The notes below the pieces were generated by a model. It saw nothing but the letters and a program-made list of their open reading frames with translations, was not told where the DNA came from and did not search any database. Positions 35,163 to 44,386 of a DNA stretch of 64,000 nucleotides are shown piece by piece (positions within the stretch are counted from its first letter, which is position 1; each line of letters begins with the position of its first letter). This DNA comes from Spirosoma aerolatum (GTDB lineage Bacteria > Bacteroidota > Bacteroidia > Cytophagales > Spirosomataceae), in NCBI RefSeq assembly GCF_002056795.1, contig NZ_CP020104.1, forward strand, positions 6,395,501 through 6,459,500. Reading direction: 5' to 3'. Position numbers and translations under genes: made by a program.

Positions 35163-35214
35163 GGATCAGTTGATAGTTAGGGATTGGATTCCTCTAAGCA
35201 CTATCAACTGATCC
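35163..35214. terminator. 15-bp hairpin between convergent genes
   Basis: Perfect arms 35163-35177 and 35200-35214 (GGATCAGTTGATAGT). It lies between the barrel gene and the convergent PliI-like gene. Confidence 0.75.
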
Positions 35215-35221
35215 ATATAGA

Positions 35222-35836
35222 TTACTCAGCAACAAGCGCGTAATTTGACCCAGCAGACTGGAGATGATAACGCATCATGCGATACCCTCCAGAGGGCTCG
35301 GCATTCGCATCGCCATCCTGGTAAATTGGGTATTTTCGACACAAAATAGTTCGTTCTACCCAAAGGCTATCATGTCCCATATAGCCAGAACTCGTGGTCA
35401 GTTGCCAGTTAGGCATCGTAATATCCGCTTTGCGTTCGGGCAGAAACTGCCAGGCATACACCCGACCAAACGAGCCACTGCCATCGCTGGTGCTATACAC
35501 ATATAACTCAGGAAATCGGTTACCATCCAGATCGGCCACTTCGGCACCGACGACTGCGCCATCGATACGAACCTGAAAATTGGTAAGCAATAGCTCGCCC
35601 CGGTACGCTTTAATAGTTGCCTGCCGTACCCTTCCCGTATCGGAAGCACTTACCGAGAACGTATAGATATTAAACCGAAGTTGTTTGTTGTATTGCGGGG
35701 CTATCACCAAGGGATCGGCCAGATAAGTCATCGCATTGGCCGAAGGCCATTTCACACCAACAGGCTGTAGCCCGCCTTGCCCCAGTTGGATAAGCCCCAA
35801 TAGACCCAGAAACAGACAACCAACCTGTATACTCAT
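35222..35836 (-). CDS. PliI-like periplasmic lysozyme inhibitor
   Basis: 204 residues with a short signal peptide (about 1-20). The C-terminal 110 residues carry the PliI pattern: VVGAEVADLDGNRFPELYVY, TSDGSGSFGRVYAW, GYMGHDSLWVERTI, and YQDGDANAEPSGG before a final beta strand. PliI proteins block invertebrate-type lysozymes. The extra N-terminal half (about residues 25-85) is beta-rich and shared with Bacteroidota relatives. It could protect the cell from animal or protist lysozymes. The HxlR regulator gene lies upstream on the same strand. Confidence 0.75.
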   Translation of the reverse strand: MSIQVGCLFLGLLGLIQLGQGGLQPVGVKWPSANAMTYLADPLVIAPQYNKQLRFNIYTFSVSASDTGRVRQATIKAYRGELLLTNFQVRIDGAVVGAEVADLDGNRFPELYVYSTSDGSGSFGRVYAWQFLPERKADITMPNWQLTTSSGYMGHDSLWVERTILCRKYPIYQDGDANAEPSGGYRMMRYHLQSAGSNYALVAE

Positions 35837-35897
35837 TGAATCCGCTTACGTTCTCAATGCATAACGACGCGAATCCAAAAATAGTTGAATTCTCTGG

Positions 35898-36236
35898 CTA
35901 CGGATTCAGAAACGCTTCCCCAATAGAGGTTAACTCGAGCAAATGGGGAAAGATATGCAATGCTTTTGCCGTCAGGCTGTATTCAACACGTGGCGGCACT
36001 TCGTTATACGACTTCTTTTCTATAACGCCTAGTTCGACCAGCGCTTTAAGTTCTTGTATTAATACTTTTTCGCTCACTTCAGGGATCATACGCCTAAGTT
36101 CACCATATCGCCGGGCTTCAGTACCAATTTGATAAATAATGTACAACCGCCACTTTCCACAAATAATATCTAATGTTTTCTTCAGGGCTGTATGGTTAAA
36201 AAGTTGGGGCTTTGGAGCGTTTATTGGTTCGTTCAT
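35898..36236 (-). CDS. HxlR-family winged-helix regulator
   Basis: 112 residues, whole-protein HxlR domain. IICGKWRLYIIYQIG is the family signature, then the helix-turn-helix YGELRRMIPEVSEKVLIQEL and the wing VPPRVEYSLTAKA. HxlR proteins often repress an adjacent gene in response to aldehydes or other small stress compounds. The perfect palindrome 26 bases before its start is a candidate self-operator. The PliI-like gene follows 61 bases after its stop on the same strand. Confidence 0.88.
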   Translation of the reverse strand: MNEPINAPKPQLFNHTALKKTLDIICGKWRLYIIYQIGTEARRYGELRRMIPEVSEKVLIQELKALVELGVIEKKSYNEVPPRVEYSLTAKALHIFPHLLELTSIGEAFLNP

Positions 36237-36679
36237 GAGGAATCTTAGTACTAACCTTTTGGTAAGTTAACTTACTGATTAAAAGGCACTTGCAACGTTA
36301 TGAGCAAATATAGATATTTTAATTTAATCTACATCACAAACTATATTCTGCCCAATTATCTGACCTTAAATCATATACAGTAACTGTTTGTTTTTCAACA
36401 GGAAAATTAAACCAAAAATTGCTAGTATATGGTCCTATGAGAATCAAATTATAAAATCTATGTCCATAATTCCATTGTATAAGAATATAATTAGTGGAAT
36501 ACTTTTCCGATCAACCAGTCAGCTAATGAGCCTCGCTGCCGGTCCCTTACGCTTCAACCGATTGATGCCTGGAAAAGCCATATAGCTGTTTACTTTGCAT
36601 AAGCATACAGGCTTCGTAGTTAACGAAGCAAACCTTACATACTCCCTCAGCAGAAGGGATCAACCAAACGAATGATTTT
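36237..36679. other. Gap between HxlR gene and miaA
   Basis: 443 bases without a convincing gene. The first 40 bases hold the HxlR operator. The part from 36290 to 36480 is strongly AT-rich with only short unsupported frames. The miaA promoter should lie within about 36580-36670. Confidence 0.6.
36262..36275. promoter_or_regulatory. Palindromic candidate operator of the HxlR gene
   Basis: Perfect 14-bp palindrome GTAAGTTAACTTAC, flanked by CCTTTT on the left and AAAAGG on the right, so symmetry extends to about 32 bases. Placed 26 bases before the regulator start. Confidence 0.6.
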
Positions 36680-37567
36680 GTGAAAACATTGCTTGTTATA
36701 GCTGGCCCAACAGCCGTCGGAAAAACGGCCCTGTGCGTTCGATTGGCGAAATCATTGCAAACGGATGTAGTATCAGCCGATTCACGCCAGTTATATCGTG
36801 AATTGACTATAGGTACTGCAAAGCCCACACCTGACGAAATGGAAGGCGTTCGGCATCATTTTATCAACTCTCATTCCATTACCGATGCCGTAAACGCAGG
36901 TCGCTATGAACGGGAGTGTCTGACTGTATTGGCCGACTTATTTCAGCGAAAAGATGTAGTTATTTTATCAGGAGGCACTGGCTTATATATCAATGCTGTT
37001 TGTTTTGGCCTCGACGATATGCCTACAGTTGACCCAATGCTCCGTGAGCATCTGCTAAGCCGTTTAGAAAAAGAAGGGTTATCTACGCTTCAGGAGGAGT
37101 TACGACTGCTAGATCCGGTCTATGCCGAAACGGCCGATTTGCAAAATCCAATTCGGGTGACCCGAGCACTCGAAGTCTGTTTATCGACGGGGCAACCATA
37201 TTCATCATTCCGTCGTCGGCAGACGGCTGAACGTCCATTTCACCCGGTTATGATTACTCTTGATCGGCCACGCGACGAGTTATATGCTCGCATTGACGCT
37301 CGTATGGATGCCATGCTGGCCACCGGACTCATTGATGAAGTTCGCTCCCTTACTCCCTATCGTGACCTGCCTGCCTTACAAACAGTAGGTTATCAGGAAG
37401 TTTTTCCTTACCTCGATGGTACGTATGATTATGATGAAATGGTGCGTCTGCTCAAACGCAACTCCCGACGTTACGCCAAACGCCAGCTAACCTGGTTTCG
37501 CAATCAAGGGAACTATACTTGGGTAGCTCCCGACGATGAGGAAAAAATACTAAGCTGTATGATGTGA
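36680..37567 (+). CDS. miaA: tRNA dimethylallyltransferase
   Basis: Prenylates A37 of tRNAs reading UNN codons. 295 residues with GTG start (the in-frame ATG upstream is followed by a stop). P-loop IAGPTAVGKTAL at residues 7-18, then DVVSADSRQLYRELTIGTAKP, HHFINSHS, GGTGLYINAVCFG, and VGYQEVFPYLDG with the final RNSRRYAKRQLTWFRN, all standard MiaA blocks. The last codons and stop form the left arm of a 21-bp hairpin. Confidence 0.95.
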   Translation: MKTLLVIAGPTAVGKTALCVRLAKSLQTDVVSADSRQLYRELTIGTAKPTPDEMEGVRHHFINSHSITDAVNAGRYERECLTVLADLFQRKDVVILSGGTGLYINAVCFGLDDMPTVDPMLREHLLSRLEKEGLSTLQEELRLLDPVYAETADLQNPIRVTRALEVCLSTGQPYSSFRRRQTAERPFHPVMITLDRPRDELYARIDARMDAMLATGLIDEVRSLTPYRDLPALQTVGYQEVFPYLDGTYDYDEMVRLLKRNSRRYAKRQLTWFRNQGNYTWVAPDDEEKILSCMM

Positions 37568-37608
37568 GATGTATGCTATATTGAGGTATACATCTCACAT
37601 CATACAGC
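37554..37608. terminator. 21-bp perfect hairpin overlapping miaA stop
   Basis: Arms 37554-37574 and 37588-37608. The left arm covers the last miaA codons, so the right arm reads as an inverted copy of the gene end. Convergent with the rhodanese gene, whose stop codon it nearly touches. Confidence 0.75.
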
Positions 37609-37610
37609 AT

Positions 37611-37904
37611 TTACTGTGCCCGATAAGCCAGCATACCGCCAATTACATTACGGACATTATTGAACCCATTTTGTTCCAGAATTTGCTGAGCCATTCCACT
37701 ACGTTTCCCCGAACGGCAGAGAACAATTACCTCTTCATCTTGCAAGTCTTCAATCTCGTCCAGATTGTAGGGCAGATCGCCAAGCGGAATGAGCCGGGCA
37801 CCAATATTATCGGCTTCATACTCATGTGGCTCACGCACATCAATCACATGGAGTGTTTCTCCTTTCTCAAGCCGTTCTTTCAATTCCTGTACGGTAATAT
37901 CCAT
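37611..37904 (-). CDS. Single-domain rhodanese-like sulfurtransferase
   Basis: 97 residues, one rhodanese domain. The active-site loop is VIVLCRSGKRSGMA, with the persulfide Cys at about residue 64, and the domain start is VQELKERLEKGETLHVIDVREPHEY. Cytoplasmic GlpE-type protein that can carry sulfane sulfur. No partner gene is adjacent. Confidence 0.93.
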   Translation of the reverse strand: MDITVQELKERLEKGETLHVIDVREPHEYEADNIGARLIPLGDLPYNLDEIEDLQDEEVIVLCRSGKRSGMAQQILEQNGFNNVRNVIGGMLAYRAQ

Positions 37905-37989
37905 AATAGTCGATGGTCAGCAGCCAGTAATCAATCGTCAGCAATAGACCTTATCCCTAACAGGTAGGATGATTAATTAATGACCTGGG

Positions 37990-39960
37990 TTAATGTTGAA
38001 TGATTAATTTTTGCACCACTGCCCGCTGGTCGGCGAAGAGACGAATCAAGTAAAGGCCATCTGGGAGGTGACTAAGGTCTAACATTTGTTGCCCCCGACT
38101 TGGTTCGACTGACAACAGGGTTTGTCCACTTGTATTCATTACCTCCAGGCGAGTCAATTTTGTGTTGTCCCAGCGAATCAGACCGGTAGTTGGATTGGGG
38201 TATGTCTGAAGCAGGTTTACGGGCGCCGGCTCGGTAGTCGGAGTCAGTACTCCTTTTTTATCCATTACGGGCCGCAGCATAAAAGCACCGTTTATCTGGA
38301 AAGCCCCAATTGGTTTTCCAGCATTGTCTTTGCGAAGATTTTGCTCCCAGTTGGCCCCTCCATTATAGAAAATATTATCACCAAACGGGCTATTCTTATC
38401 AAATCCTATCCGTAACAAGCTTGTATCGGCACTCGCAATCTGCTGATACCCTACATAGAACGTATCCTGAACAATAACGTTTTTCGTAAACTTATAATCG
38501 ACAAATCCATTCCGGGTTGACGGATACTGCATCGTAAATGACTGCTGGTACAAAGCAATACCAGGTTTCCCTTTATTATTGCCGTAAACGGTAATGACAA
38601 ACGACTGCCCTGTCTGATCCGTTGTAAAAGGGACCAGACAGGCTCTGACTGCCCCAACCGTATCAGGCTTATTGAGCGCAAACCGAACAGCTACCTGCTC
38701 CCGCTGCCGGATTTGGTAGGCATATTCCCAGGCCCCATCATCATAGGCATAATAATTATCGAGCACAGCCACCGATGAAATGGTATCGTTGCTGAGTAAT
38801 GTTTTTGGATTAGCACTAAAAATTGGGTTTTGGGCATCGGCCGTTTCCAGATCAATTTCATAGCGTAATGACACTTTGGGCTGCGTCAGATCAATTGCTA
38901 TGGCTGGTTTTACGGTCCGGCGTTGAAAACCATTGACGAATGTTGGCGCTGTAACGCTATTCTGCAACACACTGCCCGTTAGCTCATCCCGTACAATAAA
39001 TCGGTGGGGTGTGGGTGTTGGGTTATTGATCAGGTTATTAATCACGGTACTCACCGTATCGGCTAGCTCAGCCTGTCCTTTGACTTTAAACTGCGACAGA
39101 GGCATGGCTGTATACCGCTTCAACAAGGGCGTTAGCGCCTGTTGCGTCGCAATATCGATCATTTCCTTATCGTTCGCATTGCGCCCTTTATTCAAATACA
39201 CGTAATCGATATTCCAGGTATCGAAAGGTCCTGAGCGACGACCATACGTTCGAAAACGGAATGCAAAAGAACCATGTAGGTAGTTGGCCGGAACCTGAAC
39301 AAATGACTGGCTAAATACCGTATCGGCCTGCCCACCAGCCTTCGCCCATATGGTTTTCCAGGTACCTGCCGCATCCTTAAACTGTACCGTTAGCGAATCG
39401 GCAGTTTGAACAATCAGTGTATCAATATGAATCCACCGCGAAACACCACTGGCATCGACATACGGCTTATCGTAAGGAGATCGCTTTGTAGTCGAAGTAT
39501 CAGGTCGTTGAATTTGCAGAGCACCCGGATCAGGCAGTTCACCCAAGCCTTTTGCCTGCCAGTAAAAGCTCAGAAAGACACCACTGCTGGTCGTCAGTCC
39601 CGCCAGATTGATAGGTCTTGATTCCAGCGTATCGGTATACCCTTGTTCAAGCGCAGCGTTCCGCACATAAGGACGACCATTAGCCTGTAAACCATCGAAT
39701 GTGGCCACGTTAATGGTCGGATGACCAATAGCCATCGTGTTATTGATATAAACCCCACTCCCTGCTACCCAACGCGCTGGATCAGGCTGAGTTGATCCCG
39801 AACGGGCAGACGCGGAAGTAAAATCATCAAAAAAAGGAAGTGACAAGGCACTCTGAGCCCGAAGCCCCTGGCTAAAAAAATGCATGGCAACCAGTAACAG
39901 GCCGCACAAAAATTGACGGGAAACAGATTTGTATAGCAGACTACGTAACGAAATTCTCAT
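37990..39960 (-). CDS. Type IX-secreted protein with C-terminal sorting tail
   Basis: 656 residues. Signal peptide near 15-35 (LCGLLLVAMHFFSQGLRAQ). The last 80 residues form a type A Por sorting domain: LQTYPNPTTGLIRWDN, then LEVMNTSGQTLLSVE and GLYLIRLFADQRAVVQKLII. The body has beta-rich stretches (WQAKGLGELPDPGALQIQ, IDYVYLNKGRN) but no recognised catalytic motif. It should be passed through the type IX system to the cell surface or medium. Downstream (on the minus strand) there is no linked gene. Confidence 0.88.
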   Translation of the reverse strand: MRISLRSLLYKSVSRQFLCGLLLVAMHFFSQGLRAQSALSLPFFDDFTSASARSGSTQPDPARWVAGSGVYINNTMAIGHPTINVATFDGLQANGRPYVRNAALEQGYTDTLESRPINLAGLTTSSGVFLSFYWQAKGLGELPDPGALQIQRPDTSTTKRSPYDKPYVDASGVSRWIHIDTLIVQTADSLTVQFKDAAGTWKTIWAKAGGQADTVFSQSFVQVPANYLHGSFAFRFRTYGRRSGPFDTWNIDYVYLNKGRNANDKEMIDIATQQALTPLLKRYTAMPLSQFKVKGQAELADTVSTVINNLINNPTPTPHRFIVRDELTGSVLQNSVTAPTFVNGFQRRTVKPAIAIDLTQPKVSLRYEIDLETADAQNPIFSANPKTLLSNDTISSVAVLDNYYAYDDGAWEYAYQIRQREQVAVRFALNKPDTVGAVRACLVPFTTDQTGQSFVITVYGNNKGKPGIALYQQSFTMQYPSTRNGFVDYKFTKNVIVQDTFYVGYQQIASADTSLLRIGFDKNSPFGDNIFYNGGANWEQNLRKDNAGKPIGAFQINGAFMLRPVMDKKGVLTPTTEPAPVNLLQTYPNPTTGLIRWDNTKLTRLEVMNTSGQTLLSVEPSRGQQMLDLSHLPDGLYLIRLFADQRAVVQKLIIQH

Positions 39961-39983
39961 GTGGCATTCGTGCCGGAAAGCGT

Positions 39984-40760
39984 TTATTGATCCGGCTCAA
40001 TTGGACCCACGACCCACAAATCCATTGCTTCTCCAACGCGAATGCGTTCACCAGACCGGGCTTCGGGTCGTTGCCGAACCACTGTTCCAACTTCCTTCTC
40101 CGGGTCTTCAACAGAAATAATCGTGCCGACTTTCAGATTCGACCCCTGAATTGTCAGCCTGGCTTCGTCGAGCGGTAAACCTACAACGTTGGGCACCTCA
40201 AACATCGTACTTCCCAGCCCATCACCGACCTCAAGATCGATCATCGCGCCCTTTGGTACGGGAGTTCCGGGCGCTATTTCTTTACCATTATACAGTTGGC
40301 GAAGCACCGAATTTTTCGCTACATCAGGCACATAGGTTGTTTCTCCTTTTTCAAGGCCAAGTGATTTCAGATTTAGCTCAGCACTTCGAAGCGTTAAATC
40401 TGTCAGATTAGGCATGGATACCATAGGCGCCATGCGTTTCACAAGGGTAATGTATATTTTTCGGCCCTCTTTTACTTTGGCGTTAGGCCGTGGATATTGC
40501 TGAAAAACCGTCAATGGTTGCCAACCAGCTACAAACGTACAATCACTGACCTCATAACGCAGGTCACGATCTTCGAGCAGGTTCTGCATTTCTTCGAAGC
40601 TAAGCTTGGTTACATCGGGTACTGTAATCGTTTGCCCGTGATTGGTGGTGAAAGGCAGGTAGACAAAGAAAAACCCCAGGAATAAAACTACCAGTAGTGA
40701 CACAATGATGCCAAGTTGAATCAGCAGGTCAGAGACGGTACGGGTACTGATCTTGATCAT
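39984..40760 (-). CDS. Membrane-anchored PASTA-domain protein
   Basis: 258 residues. One membrane helix (about 9-34) followed by three PASTA domains: about 40-108 (TVPDVTKLSFEEMQNLLEDR), 112-180 (VSMPNLTDLTLRSAELNLKS) and 185-255 (VPNVVGLPLDEARLTIQGSN). PASTA domains bind peptidoglycan fragments; here they are not attached to a kinase or a penicillin-binding protein, a form common in Bacteroidota. It lies just upstream of the type IX protein gene with a 23-base gap, so they share a transcript. Role probably in the cell wall. Confidence 0.9.
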   Translation of the reverse strand: MIKISTRTVSDLLIQLGIIVSLLVVLFLGFFFVYLPFTTNHGQTITVPDVTKLSFEEMQNLLEDRDLRYEVSDCTFVAGWQPLTVFQQYPRPNAKVKEGRKIYITLVKRMAPMVSMPNLTDLTLRSAELNLKSLGLEKGETTYVPDVAKNSVLRQLYNGKEIAPGTPVPKGAMIDLEVGDGLGSTMFEVPNVVGLPLDEARLTIQGSNLKVGTIISVEDPEKEVGTVVRQRPEARSGERIRVGEAMDLWVVGPIEPDQ

Positions 40761-40822
40761 TCAGGAGGTATAAGTCGATTTAGTAAAGTAAGTACAGGAA
40801 ACGATAACGAAGTGAGTAATTC

Positions 40823-41440
40823 TCATTTTACGGCTTCGCCAGCTACAAAATAAGCGTTTCCCAGCATTTTTTTGATATACTTTCCGACAATATCGAACTC
40901 CAGGTTGACCTTGTCTCCTACTCTAAGGTCACGGAAGGTGGTATGTTCGTATGTGTACGGAATGATGGTAACCCGAAATCGATCGGGCTGCGAATTGAAA
41001 ACGGTTAAACTAACACCATTGATACAAATTGACCCTTTTTCGACCGTAATATTACCGGATTCGTCGGGTTCATACTGAAAATCGTACAGCCAGCTTCCAT
41101 TCATATCCTGTACGTTGGTACAAACACCCGTCTGGTCAACATGCCCCTGCACAATATGTCCATCGAATCGACCGTTGGCTGGCATGCAACGTTCCAGGTT
41201 AACCCGATCGCCCACTTTCAACTGACCAAGGTTTGTTTTCCTCAGCGTTTCATCGACAGCCGTAACAGTGTAACTGCCATCGCTCACGCTGGTGACGGTC
41301 AGGCAAACGCCGTTATGACTCACACTCTGATCAATTTTCAATTCGGAGGCCATATTCGATTCTATTCGAAACGTCAAGTTCGTCCCTTCCGATTCAATGG
41401 CCGATATAGTACCGGTCGTTTCAACAATACCTGTAAACAT
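40823..41440 (-). CDS. ribE: Riboflavin synthase
   Basis: Joins two lumazine molecules to give riboflavin. 205 residues with the two repeated lumazine-binding domains: MFTGIVETTGTI and HNGVCLTVTSV in the first (1-97), and HIVQGHVDQTG and INGVSLTVFN in the second (98-195). No FMN riboswitch-like structure was noticed upstream. Same strand as, and just upstream of, the PASTA gene. Confidence 0.95.
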   Translation of the reverse strand: MFTGIVETTGTISAIESEGTNLTFRIESNMASELKIDQSVSHNGVCLTVTSVSDGSYTVTAVDETLRKTNLGQLKVGDRVNLERCMPANGRFDGHIVQGHVDQTGVCTNVQDMNGSWLYDFQYEPDESGNITVEKGSICINGVSLTVFNSQPDRFRVTIIPYTYEHTTFRDLRVGDKVNLEFDIVGKYIKKMLGNAYFVAGEAVK

Positions 41441-41461
41441 AAAGTCAATAGTCGATAGTCA

Positions 41462-42238
41462 TCACCGAGCCGCTGGATCGGTTACAGCTATTATGAACAG
41501 CGAACTTCCGAATGGGGTTCGGCGAAACAGCTTTTGTTCCATTTCTGTGATCCAATACAGTGTTTCATTTAGCCAGGGTGCCGGTAAGTAAACATCCGAT
41601 TGAGCTTCTTCAACCGTACGCCAGCCCATCGCCAACTGCAACCGCTGCCATTGCCGCATCAGCAAAATTGGGATGGAAAGCGTGAAACTCCAATAGGTGG
41701 AGTCGATAATCCGCATACCCATCTTAGGCATCATTCCGGCGAAATCACTTAAAACAAACCTTCGAATTACCCCCACAGCAATATCATGCTGCCCTTCAAA
41801 AGCATTGAAGGCATTATTGTTGCTCACTAAGATTCCCGCTGGTTTCAAACGTTGCTGTAGTGCCCGTATGAATGGTAATAGATCGGCATCGGTAAAATAG
41901 CAGAATACATCGTTACAGATAATGGCATCATACTGGGTGTAGGGTTCGAAATAGGCTAGATCATTTAGATTCAGTGAAGTAACCGGCAGATTACGTTGCT
42001 GACAAAAAGCGATGGCATCAGCCGACCCGTCGATACCTCGTAAATCGGTATAGCCTTTCTTACGAAGATACGCGAGCATCCCACCGGTCCCGCAGCCTGC
42101 ATCCAGGATTTTTATAGCCTTACGGTCGCCAAACTGCCGACGAATAGCTGTTTCTACCCGTTTGTGCAGGCTACGATACCACCATAACTGCCCTTCCAGC
42201 CGGGCCATCTTCTCATATTCTTCCGAATGACCGATCAT
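41462..42238 (-). CDS. Class I SAM-dependent methyltransferase
   Basis: About 258 residues. The SAM-binding motif I is IKILDAGCGTGGMLAYLRKKG, followed by DLRGIDGSADAIAFC and the post-motif IICNDVFCYF. The N-terminal EGQLWWYRSLHKRV resembles methyltransferases in surface-sugar clusters. ATG 42238 (MIGHSEEYEKMARLEG) was preferred over 42259. It lies 54 bases after the glycosyltransferase on the same strand and probably belongs with the sugar genes, but the target is not readable. Confidence 0.82.
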   Translation of the reverse strand: MIGHSEEYEKMARLEGQLWWYRSLHKRVETAIRRQFGDRKAIKILDAGCGTGGMLAYLRKKGYTDLRGIDGSADAIAFCQQRNLPVTSLNLNDLAYFEPYTQYDAIICNDVFCYFTDADLLPFIRALQQRLKPAGILVSNNNAFNAFEGQHDIAVGVIRRFVLSDFAGMMPKMGMRIIDSTYWSFTLSIPILLMRQWQRLQLAMGWRTVEEAQSDVYLPAPWLNETLYWITEMEQKLFRRTPFGSSLFIIAVTDPAAR

Positions 42239-42292
42239 AAAGAAAGCGCGAATAAGCAAAATGGGGAATGAAGTAAAGCAACGCGCTGATGT

Positions 42293-43222
42293 CTACTCTT
42301 TGGCTCGTTCACGCTTTCGCTCTTTTTCGACATAGGCGGGTAGCCCACTATACGCCATAAATAATTTACCCAGGTATTCACCCAACACACCTAAAGAGAG
42401 TATTTGGAACCCTAATCCCATTCCGATTGCCCACACAATAATACCCCAATCAGGAATAATGATTGATTTCGTAATCCAGCCCACCATAAAACAGAAACCG
42501 ATGAAAAGACTCACGACAAACAGAGCTGCACCGAACACTGTAAAAACCCGGATTGGCCAGAGTGAGTACCCAATAAACACGTTCAGAAATAGACTGATAA
42601 GTTTCCGAATCGTATAACTGGAACGCCCTTCAGCGCGTACATGATGAGGCACTTCCACACTGGTAACATTACGCGTCACCCGGAAAATAAGTCCGTCGAT
42701 ATAAGGATAAGGCCCTCTGTACCGAATAATTTCGTTGATTACTTCCCGTCGGATTAGCTTAAAACTCGACAGATATAAATCTCGTGGCTTTCCAATAGAA
42801 TAGGTTGTCAGTGTATTGACGAGCCAACTGCCCAGGTTTCTGAACCAATGGTGCTCTTTTTGGGCATAGCGGCTATAGACTACATCAAAATCACCCTGCT
42901 CGGCGGTAGCTACAAGGGTTAGAATTGCTTCTGGCGGGTTCTGAAAATCATCGTCGATGATCACGGCATACTTTCCAGAAGCATGGTTAAGCCCGCACAG
43001 AACCGCATTGAATTCCCCAAAATTTTTCCGTAACGATACAAACGTCACATTTGCATAGCGATTTTCCAGTTGCTGACATACGACTTCTGAATTATCCCGA
43101 CTACCGTCATTGACTAATACAACATCAAACTCCTGCCCCAACAGGCATTCCTGTAAACGCTCAACCAACGGCCCTATGGTTCGTTCGCTGTTGTAGACCG
43201 GAATAATGACAGAAAGATTCAT
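42293..43222 (-). CDS. GT2 glycosyltransferase with two membrane helices
   Basis: 309 residues, GT-A fold similar to polyprenyl-phosphate sugar transferases (ArnC/GtrB/DPM1 form). The start is VIIPVYNSERTIGPLVERL, the DxD-like metal site is VIIDDDFQNPPEAI, and the catalytic region SVEVPHHVRAEGRSSYT is present. Two C-terminal helices (about 225-255 and 265-295) anchor it. Probably moves a sugar onto undecaprenyl phosphate. Genomic order places it after the amino-sugar genes. Confidence 0.9.
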   Translation of the reverse strand: MNLSVIIPVYNSERTIGPLVERLQECLLGQEFDVVLVNDGSRDNSEVVCQQLENRYANVTFVSLRKNFGEFNAVLCGLNHASGKYAVIIDDDFQNPPEAILTLVATAEQGDFDVVYSRYAQKEHHWFRNLGSWLVNTLTTYSIGKPRDLYLSSFKLIRREVINEIIRYRGPYPYIDGLIFRVTRNVTSVEVPHHVRAEGRSSYTIRKLISLFLNVFIGYSLWPIRVFTVFGAALFVVSLFIGFCFMVGWITKSIIIPDWGIIVWAIGMGLGFQILSLGVLGEYLGKLFMAYSGLPAYVEKERKRERAKE

Positions 43223-43294
43223 AAAGGCGAAAGCGATAGGCAGTGGGTGATGGAGAGCAGGCTTTCGAGTAACTACGCTGCTTTACACACCCAC

Positions 43295-44386
43295 TCATTC
43301 GCTAAATTGGTTAACCGAATCGATAATATAGGCAACTTCTAGATCCGTCAAGGATGGATTGAGTGGCAAACTTAGCACTTCCTGATGCAGTTGCTCCGCA
43401 ATCGGCAACGAACGATTTCCATACGACTCATAGGCGCGCTGTTTATGCGGTGGTATCGGATAATGAACGTCGGTAGTAATACCACGTTCACGCAGGTAGG
43501 TCTGCAATTGATGACGACGTGGATGGCGAATCACGAACAAATGCCAGACATCCTGCTCAATCTGATCGGTCGGGGGTAGTATTACTTCAGAATGCTGAAT
43601 GCCGTTCAGGTACTGACGAGCCAGTACTCGTCTGCGCTCATTATCGGCATCAAGACCAGGAAGCTTAGCCGAAAGGATAGCTGCCTGCAACTCATCCAAC
43701 CGACTATTATTTCCCTGATAATCATTGACATACTTTTTTAATGACCCATAATTTCGCAAGGCACGCAAGCGCTGAGCCAGTGCATCATCATTGGTCGTGA
43801 TAGCCCCAGCATCACCCATTGCTCCAAGGTTCTTGCTCGGGTAAAAGCTCCATCCGGCAGCATCGCCCAGATTGCCGGCTCGTTTCAGACCATACAACGC
43901 TCCATGCGCCTGCGCGGCATCCTCAAGAATCGCCAAGCCATACTGCTCTGCCAGCTTCCCGATAGGCTCCATGTCGCAACAACGACCATACAGGTGTACA
44001 GGTAATATGGCCCTTGTACGTGAGGATATTGCTGCTTCAATACGACTGGGATCAAGTAAATAGGTGTGAGTATCTGGCTCGACCAGTACAGGAGTCAAAC
44101 CAGCCAGCGTAATACTAAGTACTGATGCTATATAGGCATTCGACGCCACTATAACTTCGCTACCAGCCGGAAACTCCCAGGCCTTCAATACCAGCGTCAA
44201 CGCATCCAGCCCATTGGCAACACCAATACAATGCTTTGCCTGGCAATAGGCCGCAAATGCTGCTTCAAAGGCTTCCACCTCACGACCCAGTATATACCAT
44301 CCTGATTTCAGGACTCGGTCAGTGGAAGCCTGTATAGCTAACTCGTATGGTTCATTAACACGCTTAAGATCCAGAAAAGGAATCAT
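43295..44386 (-). CDS. DegT/DnrJ-type 3-amino-sugar aminotransferase (FdtB/QdtB-like)
   Basis: PLP enzyme adding an amino group to a nucleotide-linked keto sugar. 363 residues. [46 protein letters not shown] and the PLP Lys in [17 protein letters not shown] are family blocks. The four-base overlap with the 3,4-ketoisomerase gene before it indicates FdtB/QdtB-type work: dTDP-3-oxo-6-deoxy-hexose to dTDP-3-amino-3,6-dideoxy-hexose. The stereochemistry (Fuc3N or Qui3N) cannot be told. Confidence 0.9.
   Translation of the reverse strand: MIPFLDLKRVNEPYELAIQASTDRVLKSGWYILGREVEAFEAAFAAYCQAKHCIGVANGLDALTLVLKAWEFPAGSEVIVASNAYIASVLSITLAGLTPVLVEPDTHTYLLDPSRIEAAISSRTRAILPVHLYGRCCDMEPIGKLAEQYGLAILEDAAQAHGALYGLKRAGNLGDAAGWSFYPSKNLGAMGDAGAITTNDDALAQRLRALRNYGSLKKYVNDYQGNNSRLDELQAAILSAKLPGLDADNERRRVLARQYLNGIQHSEVILPPTDQIEQDVWHLFVIRHPRRHQLQTYLRERGITTDVHYPIPPHKQRAYESYGNRSLPIAEQLHQEVLSLPLNPSLTDLEVAYIIDSVNQFSE

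Noticed and set aside
36388..36585. Open frame of 65 residues in the HxlR-miaA gap
   Set aside because: AT-rich, no family pattern, odd composition, and overlaps the expected miaA promoter region.
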